Position numbers and translations under genes: made by a program. From positions 1 through 9,794 of the forward strand of contig BNXB01000048.1 in NCBI GenBank assembly GCA_025999255.1: a stretch of 9,794 nucleotides of DNA, written 5' to 3'. Positions 1 through 6,860 of this stretch are shown here, piece by piece (the first letter of the stretch is position 1; each line of letters opens with the position of its first letter). The notes under the pieces were generated by a model. The model did no database searches and was not told the origin of the DNA. It saw only the letters and a list, made by a program, of their open reading frames with translations. This stretch comes from Bacteroidia bacterium. Lineage in GTDB: Bacteria; Bacteroidota; Bacteroidia; Bacteroidales; Azobacteroidaceae.

Positions 1-1
1 A

Positions 2-100
2 TTGATGCGATTTTTTAGCGTGTTCGGTAATCCGCCTAACTCACGAAAAAATCAGATGTATTTGCAAGAACTATTGACGTTCGGGGCGATAGCTGCTTAG
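2..100 (+). CDS. Possible C-terminal tail of an unrecognised protein (partial)
   Basis: This is the only one of the six frames that stays open across the first 100 bases. It gives 32 codons ending in TAG at 98-100, with a tail that ends in FGAIAA. Base composition supports coding here: this stretch is much richer in GC than the AT-rich spacer that begins right after the stop. The gene would start outside the window. I do not recognise the peptide, and 32 codons are too few to assign a family. An ATG at 5-7 could instead make a separate 31-residue ORF, or the stretch could be non-coding. The call is tentative. Confidence 0.35.
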   Translation: MMRFFSVFGNPPNSRKNQMYLQELLTFGAIAA

Positions 101-130
101 GTTAAATAAATTTTGAACGAACTATTGTAA

Positions 131-157
131 AAAAACACATTCTTGTTTTTCATTTTT
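131..157 (+). terminator. Weak hairpin with T-run, possible terminator of the upstream gene
   Basis: AAAAACA at 131-137 can pair with TGTTTTT at 144-150 around a 6-base loop, and a T-rich tract (152-158) follows. The stem is almost entirely A-T, so it is weak. Its place about 30 bases after the TAG at 98-100 fits a terminator for that partial gene. The rest of the spacer up to 328 is AT-rich, with a 9-base T run at 213-221 and no other clear structure apart from the promoter candidate. Confidence 0.25.
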
Positions 158-234
158 TAATAAAATAAGTTAAATATCTAAAAGATAAATTTTTAGCTAT
201 TTGAAACTTTTATTTTTTTTTATCCGGTAGAAAC

Positions 235-264
235 CTTTTTCGTCTGTTGTTTTATCTATTTTTG
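235..264 (+). promoter_or_regulatory. Bacteroidetes-type promoter candidate for the acyl-CoA synthetase gene
   Basis: TATTTTTG at 257-264 matches the Bacteroidetes -7 box TAnnTTTG exactly. The -33 box is poor: the best candidate is CTTT at 235-238, with an 18-base spacer. Transcription would start near 271, leaving a leader of roughly 58 bases before the ATG at 329. The assignment rests mainly on the -7 match and the position. Confidence 0.45.
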
Positions 265-328
265 CGAAAAAACAGACCGCAAGACATGTGAAAAATAAAT
301 TTTGCATCATTTAAATTACAAAAATAGT

Positions 329-2395
329 ATGATTAACAAAGAATTGATCGACCCGAAAAGTATTGTAGTTGTAGGGGGCTCGAATACAACATCCAAACCT
401 GGGGGAAACTGCGTAAGAAATTTGATTAACGGTAAGTTTGCCGGAGAGTTGTATGTAATTAATCCGAAAGAAAAGGAGGTACAGGGTTTGAAGAGTTATT
501 CCCATGCCTCAAAAATCCCTCAGACTGATTTGGCAGTCATTGCCATTCCTGCTCATGCATGTCTTGAGACTGTTACTATATTGGCCCAAAAGAAAGGGGT
601 GAAAGCTTTTATTATGTTTACTGCCGGATTTGGGGAAGAGACGGAAGAAGGAGGGAAACTGGAGAAAGAAATTGTGAAGGTTATCAATGAAGCCGGTGCG
701 AGTCTGATAGGCCCGAACTGCATCGGATTACTCAATCGTTATCATCACAGTTTATTTACATTACCGATTCCGGAAATGGATTCTATGGGGGTGGACATGA
801 TTTCCAGTTCGGGAGGAACGGCATTGTTTATCATGGAATCGTCGATGAGGATGGGATTGCGTTTCAATTCGGTATGGTCTATCGGGAATGGGGCGCAAAT
901 TACCGTAGAAGATGTTCTGGAAGATATGGATCGGAATTTTAATCCGGACACTGATCCTAAAATCAAAATATTGTATATAGAAAGTATTAAAGATCCGGAT
1001 AAGCTGCTGGAACATACGACTTCTCTTATCAGGAAAGGTTGCCGTATTGCGGCGATTAAATCCGGTAGTTCCGAATCCGGTAGTCGCGCCGCTTCTTCTC
1101 ATACGGGAGCGATGGCCAATCCGGATCTTGCGGTCGAAGCCCTTTTCCGTAAAGCGGGTGTCGTGCGTTGTTTCAGCCGCGAGGAGTTGGCAACGGTTGC
1201 TGCCGTATTTACCCTCAAAGAGTTGAAAGGAAAGAATATCGCAATTGTGACCCATGCCGGCGGACCGGCGGTTATACTGACGGACGCTTTGTCAAAAGGA
1301 GGAATGGAGATTCCGAAGCTGTCGGGAAATGCTGACGCCGAAGAATTGAAAACACATCTTCTTCCGGGAACGGCGATTAGTAATCCGATTGATATTCTGG
1401 GAACAGGAGGCCCGGAACATCTGAATATAGCCATTGAATATTGTGACAAGAAATTTGAAAATGTGGATGGAATTGCCGTGATTTTCGGTAGTCCCGGTTT
1501 AACCCGTGTTTACGAGGCATATGATGTCCTTGATCAGAAAATGCGTACCTGTAATAAACCGATTTTTCCTATCCTGCCTTCCGTTACGACAGCTTGGGAC
1601 GAAACCGACTTTTTTGTAAAGAAAGGTCATGTCAACTTTAGTGATGAAGTCGGTTTGGCGACAGCTTTGACCAAAATAATCCAAACACCTCATCCGTTGG
1701 CTAATAATCTGGAATTGAAGGGTGTTGATGTTCCTAAAATACGCCGGATCATTGATAATATTCCCGAATCCGGATATATTGCTCCTTATATAGTACAGGA
1801 CTTGTTTGTGGCTGCCGGTATTCCTTTTGTTCCGGAACTGGTTTCCGACGAATGGGATAAGGTGAGGGATTTTGCCGGTCAGGTTCATTTCCCTGTGGTT
1901 GCCAAATGTGTGGGACCAATTCACAAGTCGGATGTAGGCGGTGTGGTACTTAATATCCGTTCGGAAGAACATTTGGCGATTGAGTTTGAACGTCTGATGA
2001 GTATTCCTGATGCTAAGTCTGTAATGATTCAACCGATGTTAAAAGGACGGGAATTGTTTATCGGATCGAAATATGAAGAAAGATTCGGACACATTGTTCT
2101 TTGTGGTTTGGGCGGTATTTTTGTCGAAATCTTCAAGGATGTAGCTTCCGGACTCGCTCCATTGGCGACCGAGGAAGCTCTTTCAATGATTCGATCCCTC
2201 AGAGGATATAAGGTATTTCAGGGAGCCCGCGGCCAAAAAGGTATTGATGAGCATCAGTTTGCTGAGATTATAGTCCGTTTGTCGGCTTTGCTTCGGTTTG
2301 CAACAGAAATCAAAGAATTGGATATTAATCCTTTGTTGGCCACGGAGAACGGCATTATCGCTGTCGATGCCAGAGTTCGAATTGAAAAAAATTAA
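329..2395 (+). CDS. ADP-forming acetate/acyl-CoA ligase, fused alpha-beta chain
   Basis: The enzyme converts acyl-CoA, ADP and phosphate to the free acid, ATP and CoA, giving substrate-level ATP in fermentation (reversible, cytosolic). The 688-residue chain has the alpha-then-beta order of single-polypeptide ADP-forming acetyl-CoA synthetases. It starts with a CoA-binding Rossmann domain (about 1-130; VVVGGSN, SKPGG). Succinyl-CoA-synthetase-like flavodoxin domains follow, with the phosphohistidine motif SSHTGAMA (His258). The ATP-grasp domain (about 470-688) has HKSDVGG (His532, matching the second phosphorylated His of the family), GLGGIFVE and ELDINPL. Both catalytic histidines are intact and nothing appears truncated. 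I chose ATG 329 over the in-frame TTG at 302 because family N-termini begin just before the first Rossmann strand. Whether acetyl-CoA or branched/aryl acyl-CoA is preferred cannot be read from the sequence. A protein acetyltransferase (Pat) is unlikely because no GNAT domain is present. Confidence 0.93.
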   Translation: MINKELIDPKSIVVVGGSNTTSKPGGNCVRNLINGKFAGELYVINPKEKEVQGLKSYSHASKIPQTDLAVIAIPAHACLETVTILAQKKGVKAFIMFTAGFGEETEEGGKLEKEIVKVINEAGASLIGPNCIGLLNRYHHSLFTLPIPEMDSMGVDMISSSGGTALFIMESSMRMGLRFNSVWSIGNGAQITVEDVLEDMDRNFNPDTDPKIKILYIESIKDPDKLLEHTTSLIRKGCRIAAIKSGSSESGSRAASSHTGAMANPDLAVEALFRKAGVVRCFSREELATVAAVFTLKELKGKNIAIVTHAGGPAVILTDALSKGGMEIPKLSGNADAEELKTHLLPGTAISNPIDILGTGGPEHLNIAIEYCDKKFENVDGIAVIFGSPGLTRVYEAYDVLDQKMRTCNKPIFPILPSVTTAWDETDFFVKKGHVNFSDEVGLATALTKIIQTPHPLANNLELKGVDVPKIRRIIDNIPESGYIAPYIVQDLFVAAGIPFVPELVSDEWDKVRDFAGQVHFPVVAKCVGPIHKSDVGGVVLNIRSEEHLAIEFERLMSIPDAKSVMIQPMLKGRELFIGSKYEERFGHIVLCGLGGIFVEIFKDVASGLAPLATEEALSMIRSLRGYKVFQGARGQKGIDEHQFAEIIVRLSALLRFATEIKELDINPLLATENGIIAVDARVRIEKN

Positions 2396-2423
2396 CAAAA
2401 ATGTTATTAATTATTAAAAAATA

Positions 2424-2456
2424 TTGTTTACCTTTACTGTCTTAATGTTATAGTTG
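2424..2456 (+). promoter_or_regulatory. Weak promoter candidate for the TlpA-like lipoprotein gene
   Basis: TATAGTTG at 2449-2456 matches TAnnTTTG at five of its six fixed bases, and TTG at 2424-2426 lies 22 bases upstream. A transcript would start near 2463, about 41 bases before the ATG. An alternative -7-like box is TACCTTTA at 2429-2436. No hairpin terminator is visible between the synthetase gene and this one, so read-through from upstream is equally possible. Confidence 0.25.
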
Positions 2457-2503
2457 TTTTATTTATACAGAGATCAAAACGAGTTCATAACAAAGGCAAA
2501 AAG

Positions 2504-3610
2504 ATGAAGCAATTTTTATATGTTGTTTTGATTGTCATATTCTTTGTTTCCTGTAAGGGAAAAGAAGGATATGTCATCGAAGGAAAGATAACCGGTTTAC
2601 AGAGTTCGTCATTGTATTTTGTTACTCAGAATCCGGATGGTAATAGGATACGTATTGATACGATTCAGGCGCGACCCGGAGGAGAGTTCCGGTATAAGGG
2701 TAATTCTCAGCGATTGATCCCGGTTATCTTATACCTGGAAGATGGAAATGTCTGGACTACTGTTTGGGTTCAGGATAGAGATAAATTGTCTTTATCGGGA
2801 GATGTTCATTTCCCGGAAATGATTATTGCAAAGGGGGGTGAAGTCAATGATCTTTTGACTAAATTTAAAATCGAAAATAAATCTTTGCTTCAGGAAAGGC
2901 GGAATTTAATGGATCATCATCATTCCGATGTTGAAATGAATGACAGTTTAGGTACGAATGTGAATTATCCGGAGTATGAATCAAAACTGTTAAACGTTGA
3001 CCATCAGTTGAAAGAAAAAGCTGAAAAATTTATCAACAATTATCTTTCTTCAATTGCAAGTCTGGTTTTGATACAGGATTATCTGATGGATGGTAATGAT
3101 CCCGAATTGGTTCAGACCTATCTGTCGAAAATGGATGGTAATGTAATCCGGGATACGTTATATAAAAAACTTGTGAGAGTGAATGATAAATTTCGTCAGA
3201 CTTTGCCCGGATCGAAAGCTCCGGACTTCACTGTTCTGGATACCAATAACGATACTATCCGGTTGAGTTCTTACCGGGGTAAATATTTCCTGCTTACTTT
3301 TGCTGCTTCGTGGTGTGAAACTTGCGATAAGGATAATGAGGAACTTGCTTCGCTTCATAAGGAATCTGACCGGAAGCAGCTTGAAATGCTGACTATTTCA
3401 CTGGATGAAGATAGTACGGCCTGGAGCAATGTTGTGAAAGAAAAGAAATTGGTGTGGAATCAGGTTGTAGATACTGATGGTTGGGGTTCGGATATGGTTT
3501 CGCTTTACAATATCACAGAAATTCCATCCAGTGTTTTGATTAACAAAGAAAGCATTATTGTCGGACGAAATCTACCGACGGATAGTATAAAGAAAATTAT
3601 GAAATTATAG
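2504..3610 (+). CDS. TlpA-like thiol-disulfide oxidoreductase lipoprotein with DUF4369-type N-terminus
   Basis: This is a predicted envelope lipoprotein that reduces or exchanges disulfides in extracytoplasmic proteins; its partner is unknown. A short hydrophobic signal ends in a lipobox FVSC, with Cys17 as the lipidated residue. The residues after it (KGKEG) do not form a clear Bacteroidetes surface-export signal, so a periplasm-facing anchor is more likely. Residues about 24-110 form a beta-rich domain like DUF4369 (VIEGKITGL, GEFRYKG). A helical, charged linker follows (about 120-225). A thioredoxin/AhpC-TSA fold covers about 236-368, opening with GSKAPDF and carrying the redox motif WCETC (Cys271, Cys274) and a cis-proline (EIPSS, Pro341). 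The usual proline between the cysteines is absent. The 368-residue length fits this Bacteroidetes family. It lies 108 bases after the synthetase gene and ends at a strong hairpin. Family assignment is firm; substrate is not. Confidence 0.88.
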   Translation: MKQFLYVVLIVIFFVSCKGKEGYVIEGKITGLQSSSLYFVTQNPDGNRIRIDTIQARPGGEFRYKGNSQRLIPVILYLEDGNVWTTVWVQDRDKLSLSGDVHFPEMIIAKGGEVNDLLTKFKIENKSLLQERRNLMDHHHSDVEMNDSLGTNVNYPEYESKLLNVDHQLKEKAEKFINNYLSSIASLVLIQDYLMDGNDPELVQTYLSKMDGNVIRDTLYKKLVRVNDKFRQTLPGSKAPDFTVLDTNNDTIRLSSYRGKYFLLTFAASWCETCDKDNEELASLHKESDRKQLEMLTISLDEDSTAWSNVVKEKKLVWNQVVDTDGWGSDMVSLYNITEIPSSVLINKESIIVGRNLPTDSIKKIMKL

Positions 3611-3668
3611 TTTTACGTTTTTACGTTGGTGGCGTGCGTAAGCTTAACGTATAACGTAAAACTTTTTT
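3609..3668 (+). terminator. Long hairpin terminator overlapping the stop codon of the lipoprotein gene
   Basis: The left arm 3609-3619 pairs perfectly over 11 bases with 3653-3663. After a small internal loop (two bases on the left, one on the right), 3622-3627 pairs with 3646-3651 over 6 bases. The loop is 18 bases (3628-3645), and six T's follow at 3663-3668. The stem begins with the AG of the TAG stop codon. The structure fits a Rho-independent terminator. The stem is AT-rich but long, and each arm contains the unit TACGTT twice. Confidence 0.72.
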
Positions 3669-3696
3669 AAAAAACCTATAACTTAGAATTGATTTT

Positions 3697-5235
3697 ATGT
3701 TAGTAAAAGTCTATGCTGCAACTCTGCAGGGTGTTGACGCTATTGTTATCACCATCGAAGTGAATTGTGCGAAAGGGGTTCGTTTTTTTCTGGTCGGATT
3801 GCCTGATGTTAGTATTAAAGAATCACATGAGCGGATTACTTCAGCTTTGAGTGAGAGTGGGTACAGATTTCCCCGGAACCAGATTCTGATTAATATGGCT
3901 CCTGCCGATATCCGGAAAGAAGGAGCGTCTTATGATTTGCCTTTAGCTATCGGAATTCTTGCCGGTGCGGAAAAAATCAAAGCGGATAAGATAGGAGATT
4001 ACATGATGATGGGAGAATTATCTCTGGATGGAGCTCTTAAACCGGTGAAGGGAGTATTGCCTATTGCGATCAAGGCCAAAGAATCCGGTTTTAAAGGAAT
4101 TATCTTACCTGCGAAAAATGCTCATGAGGCTGCTGTTGTCGAGGATTTGGAAGTTTATGGTATGGATAATATCAGGCAGGTTATCCGGTTTTTTAATGAC
4201 GAAGAACGATATGAGCCGGTAAGAATTGATGTCTGTGAGAATTTTTATTCGAATCAATTGCAATTTGAATTGGATTTTTCGGAGGTTAAAGGACAGGAAA
4301 ATGTGAAACGGGCGATTGAAGTTGCTTGTGCCGGAGGACATAATTTGATTCTGGTCGGGCCTCCCGGAGCCGGAAAATCCATGTTAGCCAAAAGGATCCC
4401 ATCTATCTTACCTCCCTTAACATTAAGTGAGAGTCTTGAAACTACAAAAATTCATTCGGTAGCAGGAAAAATGGCTAACAATAGTTCCCTGATTGCTGTA
4501 AGGCCATTTCGTAGTCCTCATCATTCCATTTCTACGGTAGCTATGGTTGGAGGAGGTTCGTATCCTCAACCCGGAGAAATCAGTTTATCCCACAATGGCG
4601 TATTGTTTCTGGACGAGTTGCCGGAATTTCCCCGTTTAGTGTTGGAAGTGATGCGCCAACCGCTTGAAGATCGGAAAATAACAATATCGAGAGCTAAATT
4701 CACAGTAGAATATCCTGCGGGATTTATGTTGATCGCCTCTATGAATCCTTGTCCCTGTGGGTATTTCAATCATCCCGAACGAGCTTGTGTTTGTTCTCCG
4801 ATGCAGGTTCAAAAATATCTGAGCCGGGTTTCCGGGCCTTTACTTGACCGGATCGACATCCAGGTAGAGATTGTTCCTGTTCCTTTCGACAAGATTTCTG
4901 ATGTTCGTCCTTCAGAGTCGAGTGAAACAGTCCGGAATCGGGTTATCAGGGCGAGGAGTATCCAGGAACAACGATTTTCCGGTGAAAGAGGAATTTATTG
5001 TAATGCCCAGATGAACACACGTCTTCTGCACAAACATGCCCAACCTGATTCTTCCGGATTACAGAGGCTTAAGATTGCTATGGAAAAACTGAATTTGTCG
5101 GCGCGGGCTTACGACCGGATTCTTCGTGTTGCACGGACGATTGCCGATTTGGATGAATCGGAAAATATTTTTTCACACCATCTGGGTGAAGCGATTAATT
5201 ACCGGAATCTGGATCGGGAAAACTGGGGATGTTGA
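3697..5235 (+). CDS. comM: YifB/ComM-family Mg-chelatase-like AAA+ ATPase
   Basis: This is a cytosolic AAA+ ATPase of the YifB/ComM family. Studied members (Vibrio, Acinetobacter) are hexameric helicases that promote branch migration when transformed DNA is integrated. The N-terminal domain (about 20-140; FLVGLPD, INMAPADIRKEG) has the ChlI/Lon-protease-like fold. The AAA+ core holds Walker A GPPGAGKS (Gly221-Ser228, Lys227) and Walker B VLFLDE (Asp306, Glu307). A cysteine cluster, Cys352, Cys354, Cys364 and Cys366, follows in NPCPCG and ACVC. LLDRID (Arg385) carries the conserved arginine region, and the C-terminal Mg-chelatase-like domain covers about 403-500. The 512-residue length is typical and all key residues are present. 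The start lies only 28 bases after the T-run of the upstream hairpin, and no convincing promoter fits that gap, so transcription may depend on read-through. Whether this organism is naturally transformable is unknown. Confidence 0.93.
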   Translation: MLVKVYAATLQGVDAIVITIEVNCAKGVRFFLVGLPDVSIKESHERITSALSESGYRFPRNQILINMAPADIRKEGASYDLPLAIGILAGAEKIKADKIGDYMMMGELSLDGALKPVKGVLPIAIKAKESGFKGIILPAKNAHEAAVVEDLEVYGMDNIRQVIRFFNDEERYEPVRIDVCENFYSNQLQFELDFSEVKGQENVKRAIEVACAGGHNLILVGPPGAGKSMLAKRIPSILPPLTLSESLETTKIHSVAGKMANNSSLIAVRPFRSPHHSISTVAMVGGGSYPQPGEISLSHNGVLFLDELPEFPRLVLEVMRQPLEDRKITISRAKFTVEYPAGFMLIASMNPCPCGYFNHPERACVCSPMQVQKYLSRVSGPLLDRIDIQVEIVPVPFDKISDVRPSESSETVRNRVIRARSIQEQRFSGERGIYCNAQMNTRLLHKHAQPDSSGLQRLKIAMEKLNLSARAYDRILRVARTIADLDESENIFSHHLGEAINYRNLDRENWGC

Positions 5236-5246
5236 TATTTTTTAAT

Positions 5247-6764
5247 TTACTGATGTTCAGGTCTTAATAAATCATTAACTGTCTTTACCGGGTTGAATGT
5301 CTGGATTGGAACTTCTACAAAAACGGTGTTCCAGTCCGACATTGCACCATTCCATAGTCCTGGTAACTCCAAAGCTTTCAGGTTCTTACCATTTTTAGAT
5401 TTACCGGAAATAAATCCGGTGTTTTTATCGACATATTGCAATAAATCATATTTCTCTCCATGATGATTTTTCAGAGAACAAACCAGATCGACGGGGTTGA
5501 AATGTGTTCCTTTATCGAACAATTCTTTTTTTACCGGGTCTTTGAGATCGACTTGTGAACTTTCCAGTATTTGAAGAGAGATGGTCCCATCCGGGTTTAC
5601 CGAAAGGAAAGGGCCGCCTCCCGGTTCTCCTTCGTTTTTAACCATGCCGCATATGCGTAAAGGTCGATTCAGTTTTGATTTAATATACAAAACCAGTTCC
5701 ACATCTTCCAGCATCTTGATTTCCGGATTTTTAATGCAAAGATCTGTTTGTAAGAAATAAAGCATTTCCATCAATTGGTCGTGGGTATATTTCCCGGATT
5801 CGATCAGGTGCAGGTAGTTGAATATCTTTCGTTGTAGATAAACTAAAATTCCGGCTATCAGTTGTTTGTATAGTATGGTTGCCGATTTGAAATGATCAGG
5901 AACCACATTGTCGATATTTTTGATAAATACGATATCAGCATCCAGATCATTCATGTTTTGGATTAACGCACCATGTCCTCCCGGACGGAATAATAGTAGT
6001 CCGTTTTCTCTAAACGGTTGATTGTTTTCATCTACGGCTAAAGTATCCGTGCCTGATTTTTGTTCACTGAAACTGACATCATATTTTACTCCGAATCGTT
6101 TTTCGTAAAATGATTTTTTGTTTTTAACAAGATTCTCAAATAATGAACGGTGTTCGGGAGATACGGTAAAATGTAAGTGTACCATCCCGGATTTATTGCT
6201 TGCGTACATGGCGCCTTCAGCCAGATGTTCTTCCATCGCAGTGCGGGATTCTTCAGGATAACGGTGAAATTCCAATAATCCTTTAGGCAAAAAACCATAA
6301 TTCAGTCCTTTCACTTGTAATAAATTAGCTACAATGGTTTTGTAGTTTCTTTCCGATACCAGTTGTTTGACATCTTTCTCTTCGTTCTGAATGCAAGCTT
6401 TATTCAGAGATTCGAAGAAGGCAAAATGTTCGATTTCATCGAAGAATTTCTTTTCGAATGAAGTTTTGGGTTCGTTATATGACACATCCAAAAATTCGAA
6501 TAAATCTTTGAACATCCGGCTGGCAGCTCCTGATGCCGGAACAAATTTCAATATTTGCCTGTTTCGTTCCCGATAAGTTTCCCATTCGTTCAGGTATTGG
6601 GATTGTTTTTCTTCCGGAATATATATAATTCCTTTGTTGATGGATGCGGAGTCAACGATAGGGAGAAACGGAAACCCTTTTTTGAAATATTCTAACTGTT
6701 CTTCGATTTGAGAAATGTTTATTCCTTTTTGGTTTAGTACTGACAGATCGGTTGAATTAAACAT
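5247..6764 (-). CDS. DUF4301 family protein, possible nucleotidyltransferase-fold enzyme
   Basis: I recognise this 505-residue protein as DUF4301, a family largely confined to Bacteroidetes and without an assigned function. It has no signal peptide or membrane segment, so it should be cytosolic. Its conserved-looking blocks are FVPASGAASRMFKDL (74-88), FLPKGLLEFH (158-167), VHLHFTVSPEHR (195-206), RPGGHGALIQN (260-270), IVFIKNIDNVVPD (278-290) and GMVKNEGEPGGGPF (373-386). In order and character they resemble UDP-sugar pyrophosphorylases: a Gly-rich nucleotide loop, a PK motif, a G-G/N-G/H-G block, then an NIDN strand that binds metal and sugar nucleotide. That function is inference. The gene converges on comM with 11 bases between the stops and no clear terminator. 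It diverges from the relA-like gene and has a good promoter just upstream. ATG 6764 is the first start after the promoter. Confidence 0.85.
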   Translation of the reverse strand: MFNSTDLSVLNQKGINISQIEEQLEYFKKGFPFLPIVDSASINKGIIYIPEEKQSQYLNEWETYRERNRQILKFVPASGAASRMFKDLFEFLDVSYNEPKTSFEKKFFDEIEHFAFFESLNKACIQNEEKDVKQLVSERNYKTIVANLLQVKGLNYGFLPKGLLEFHRYPEESRTAMEEHLAEGAMYASNKSGMVHLHFTVSPEHRSLFENLVKNKKSFYEKRFGVKYDVSFSEQKSGTDTLAVDENNQPFRENGLLLFRPGGHGALIQNMNDLDADIVFIKNIDNVVPDHFKSATILYKQLIAGILVYLQRKIFNYLHLIESGKYTHDQLMEMLYFLQTDLCIKNPEIKMLEDVELVLYIKSKLNRPLRICGMVKNEGEPGGGPFLSVNPDGTISLQILESSQVDLKDPVKKELFDKGTHFNPVDLVCSLKNHHGEKYDLLQYVDKNTGFISGKSKNGKNLKALELPGLWNGAMSDWNTVFVEVPIQTFNPVKTVNDLLRPEHQ

Positions 6765-6767
6765 GGC

Positions 6768-6795
6768 TTTGAATTATAAAAAAATTCTTATTTTG
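6768..6795 (+). promoter_or_regulatory. Possible promoter for the RelA/SpoT-family gene, abutting the divergent one
   Basis: TTTG at 6768-6771 is followed after 17 bases by TATTTTG at 6789-6795, one base short of TAnnTTTG. Transcription would begin near 6802, about 59 bases before ATG 6861. The box shares the 8-base palindrome at 6792-6799 with the minus-strand -7 box. A second box, TAATTTTA (6839-6846), has one mismatch, but it lies too close to the start codon and lacks a -33 partner. Confidence 0.3.
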
Positions 6796-6827
6796 CAAAT
6801 TTATGGAAAATAGTGATTAAAAACAAG
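6796..6827 (-). promoter_or_regulatory. Bacteroidetes-type promoter for the DUF4301 gene
   Basis: Read on the minus strand, TAAATTTG (6803 to 6796) matches TAnnTTTG exactly. CTTG (6827 to 6824) lies 20 bases upstream as a -33 box. Transcription would begin near 6789, giving a leader of about 25 bases. The same CTTG-20-TAnnTTTG arrangement occurs before purL. Confidence 0.6.
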
Positions 6828-6835
6828 GGATTTGT

Positions 6836-6849
6836 TTGTAATTTTACAA
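6836..6849. promoter_or_regulatory. Perfect 6-base inverted repeat before the relA-like start
   Basis: TTGTAA and TTACAA are separated by two T's, forming a perfect palindromic site that ends 11 bases before ATG 6861. Its position in the presumed leader would suit an operator or a small hairpin affecting translation. In AT-rich spacer DNA it could also be chance. Confidence 0.22.
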
Positions 6850-6860
6850 CCCGTATAGTT

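Noticed and set aside
302..328. TTG start adding nine residues to the acyl-CoA synthetase
   Set aside because: The ATG at 329 sits at the usual distance before the first Rossmann strand. The added residues look like translated leader DNA.
1..328. tRNA, tmRNA or other structured RNA gene in the left end
   Set aside because: No tRNA arms, CCA end, tmRNA tag context or long GC-rich stem could be found. The DNA after 105 is simply AT-rich.
761..2032. Several minus-strand open frames of 116-177 codons
   Set aside because: They are antisense shadows of the acyl-CoA synthetase gene. Their translations are rich in Arg, His and Ser, as reverse reading of coding DNA tends to give, and no family is visible.
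5236..5246. Bidirectional terminator between the convergent comM and DUF4301 genes
   Set aside because: There is a T-rich stretch, but I found no pairing stem on either side of the 11-base gap.
6813..6860. GTG start adding 16 residues to the relA-like protein
   Set aside because: It falls within the promoter and leader region and overlaps the -33 to -7 spacer of the divergent promoter. ATG 6861 fits family N-termini better.
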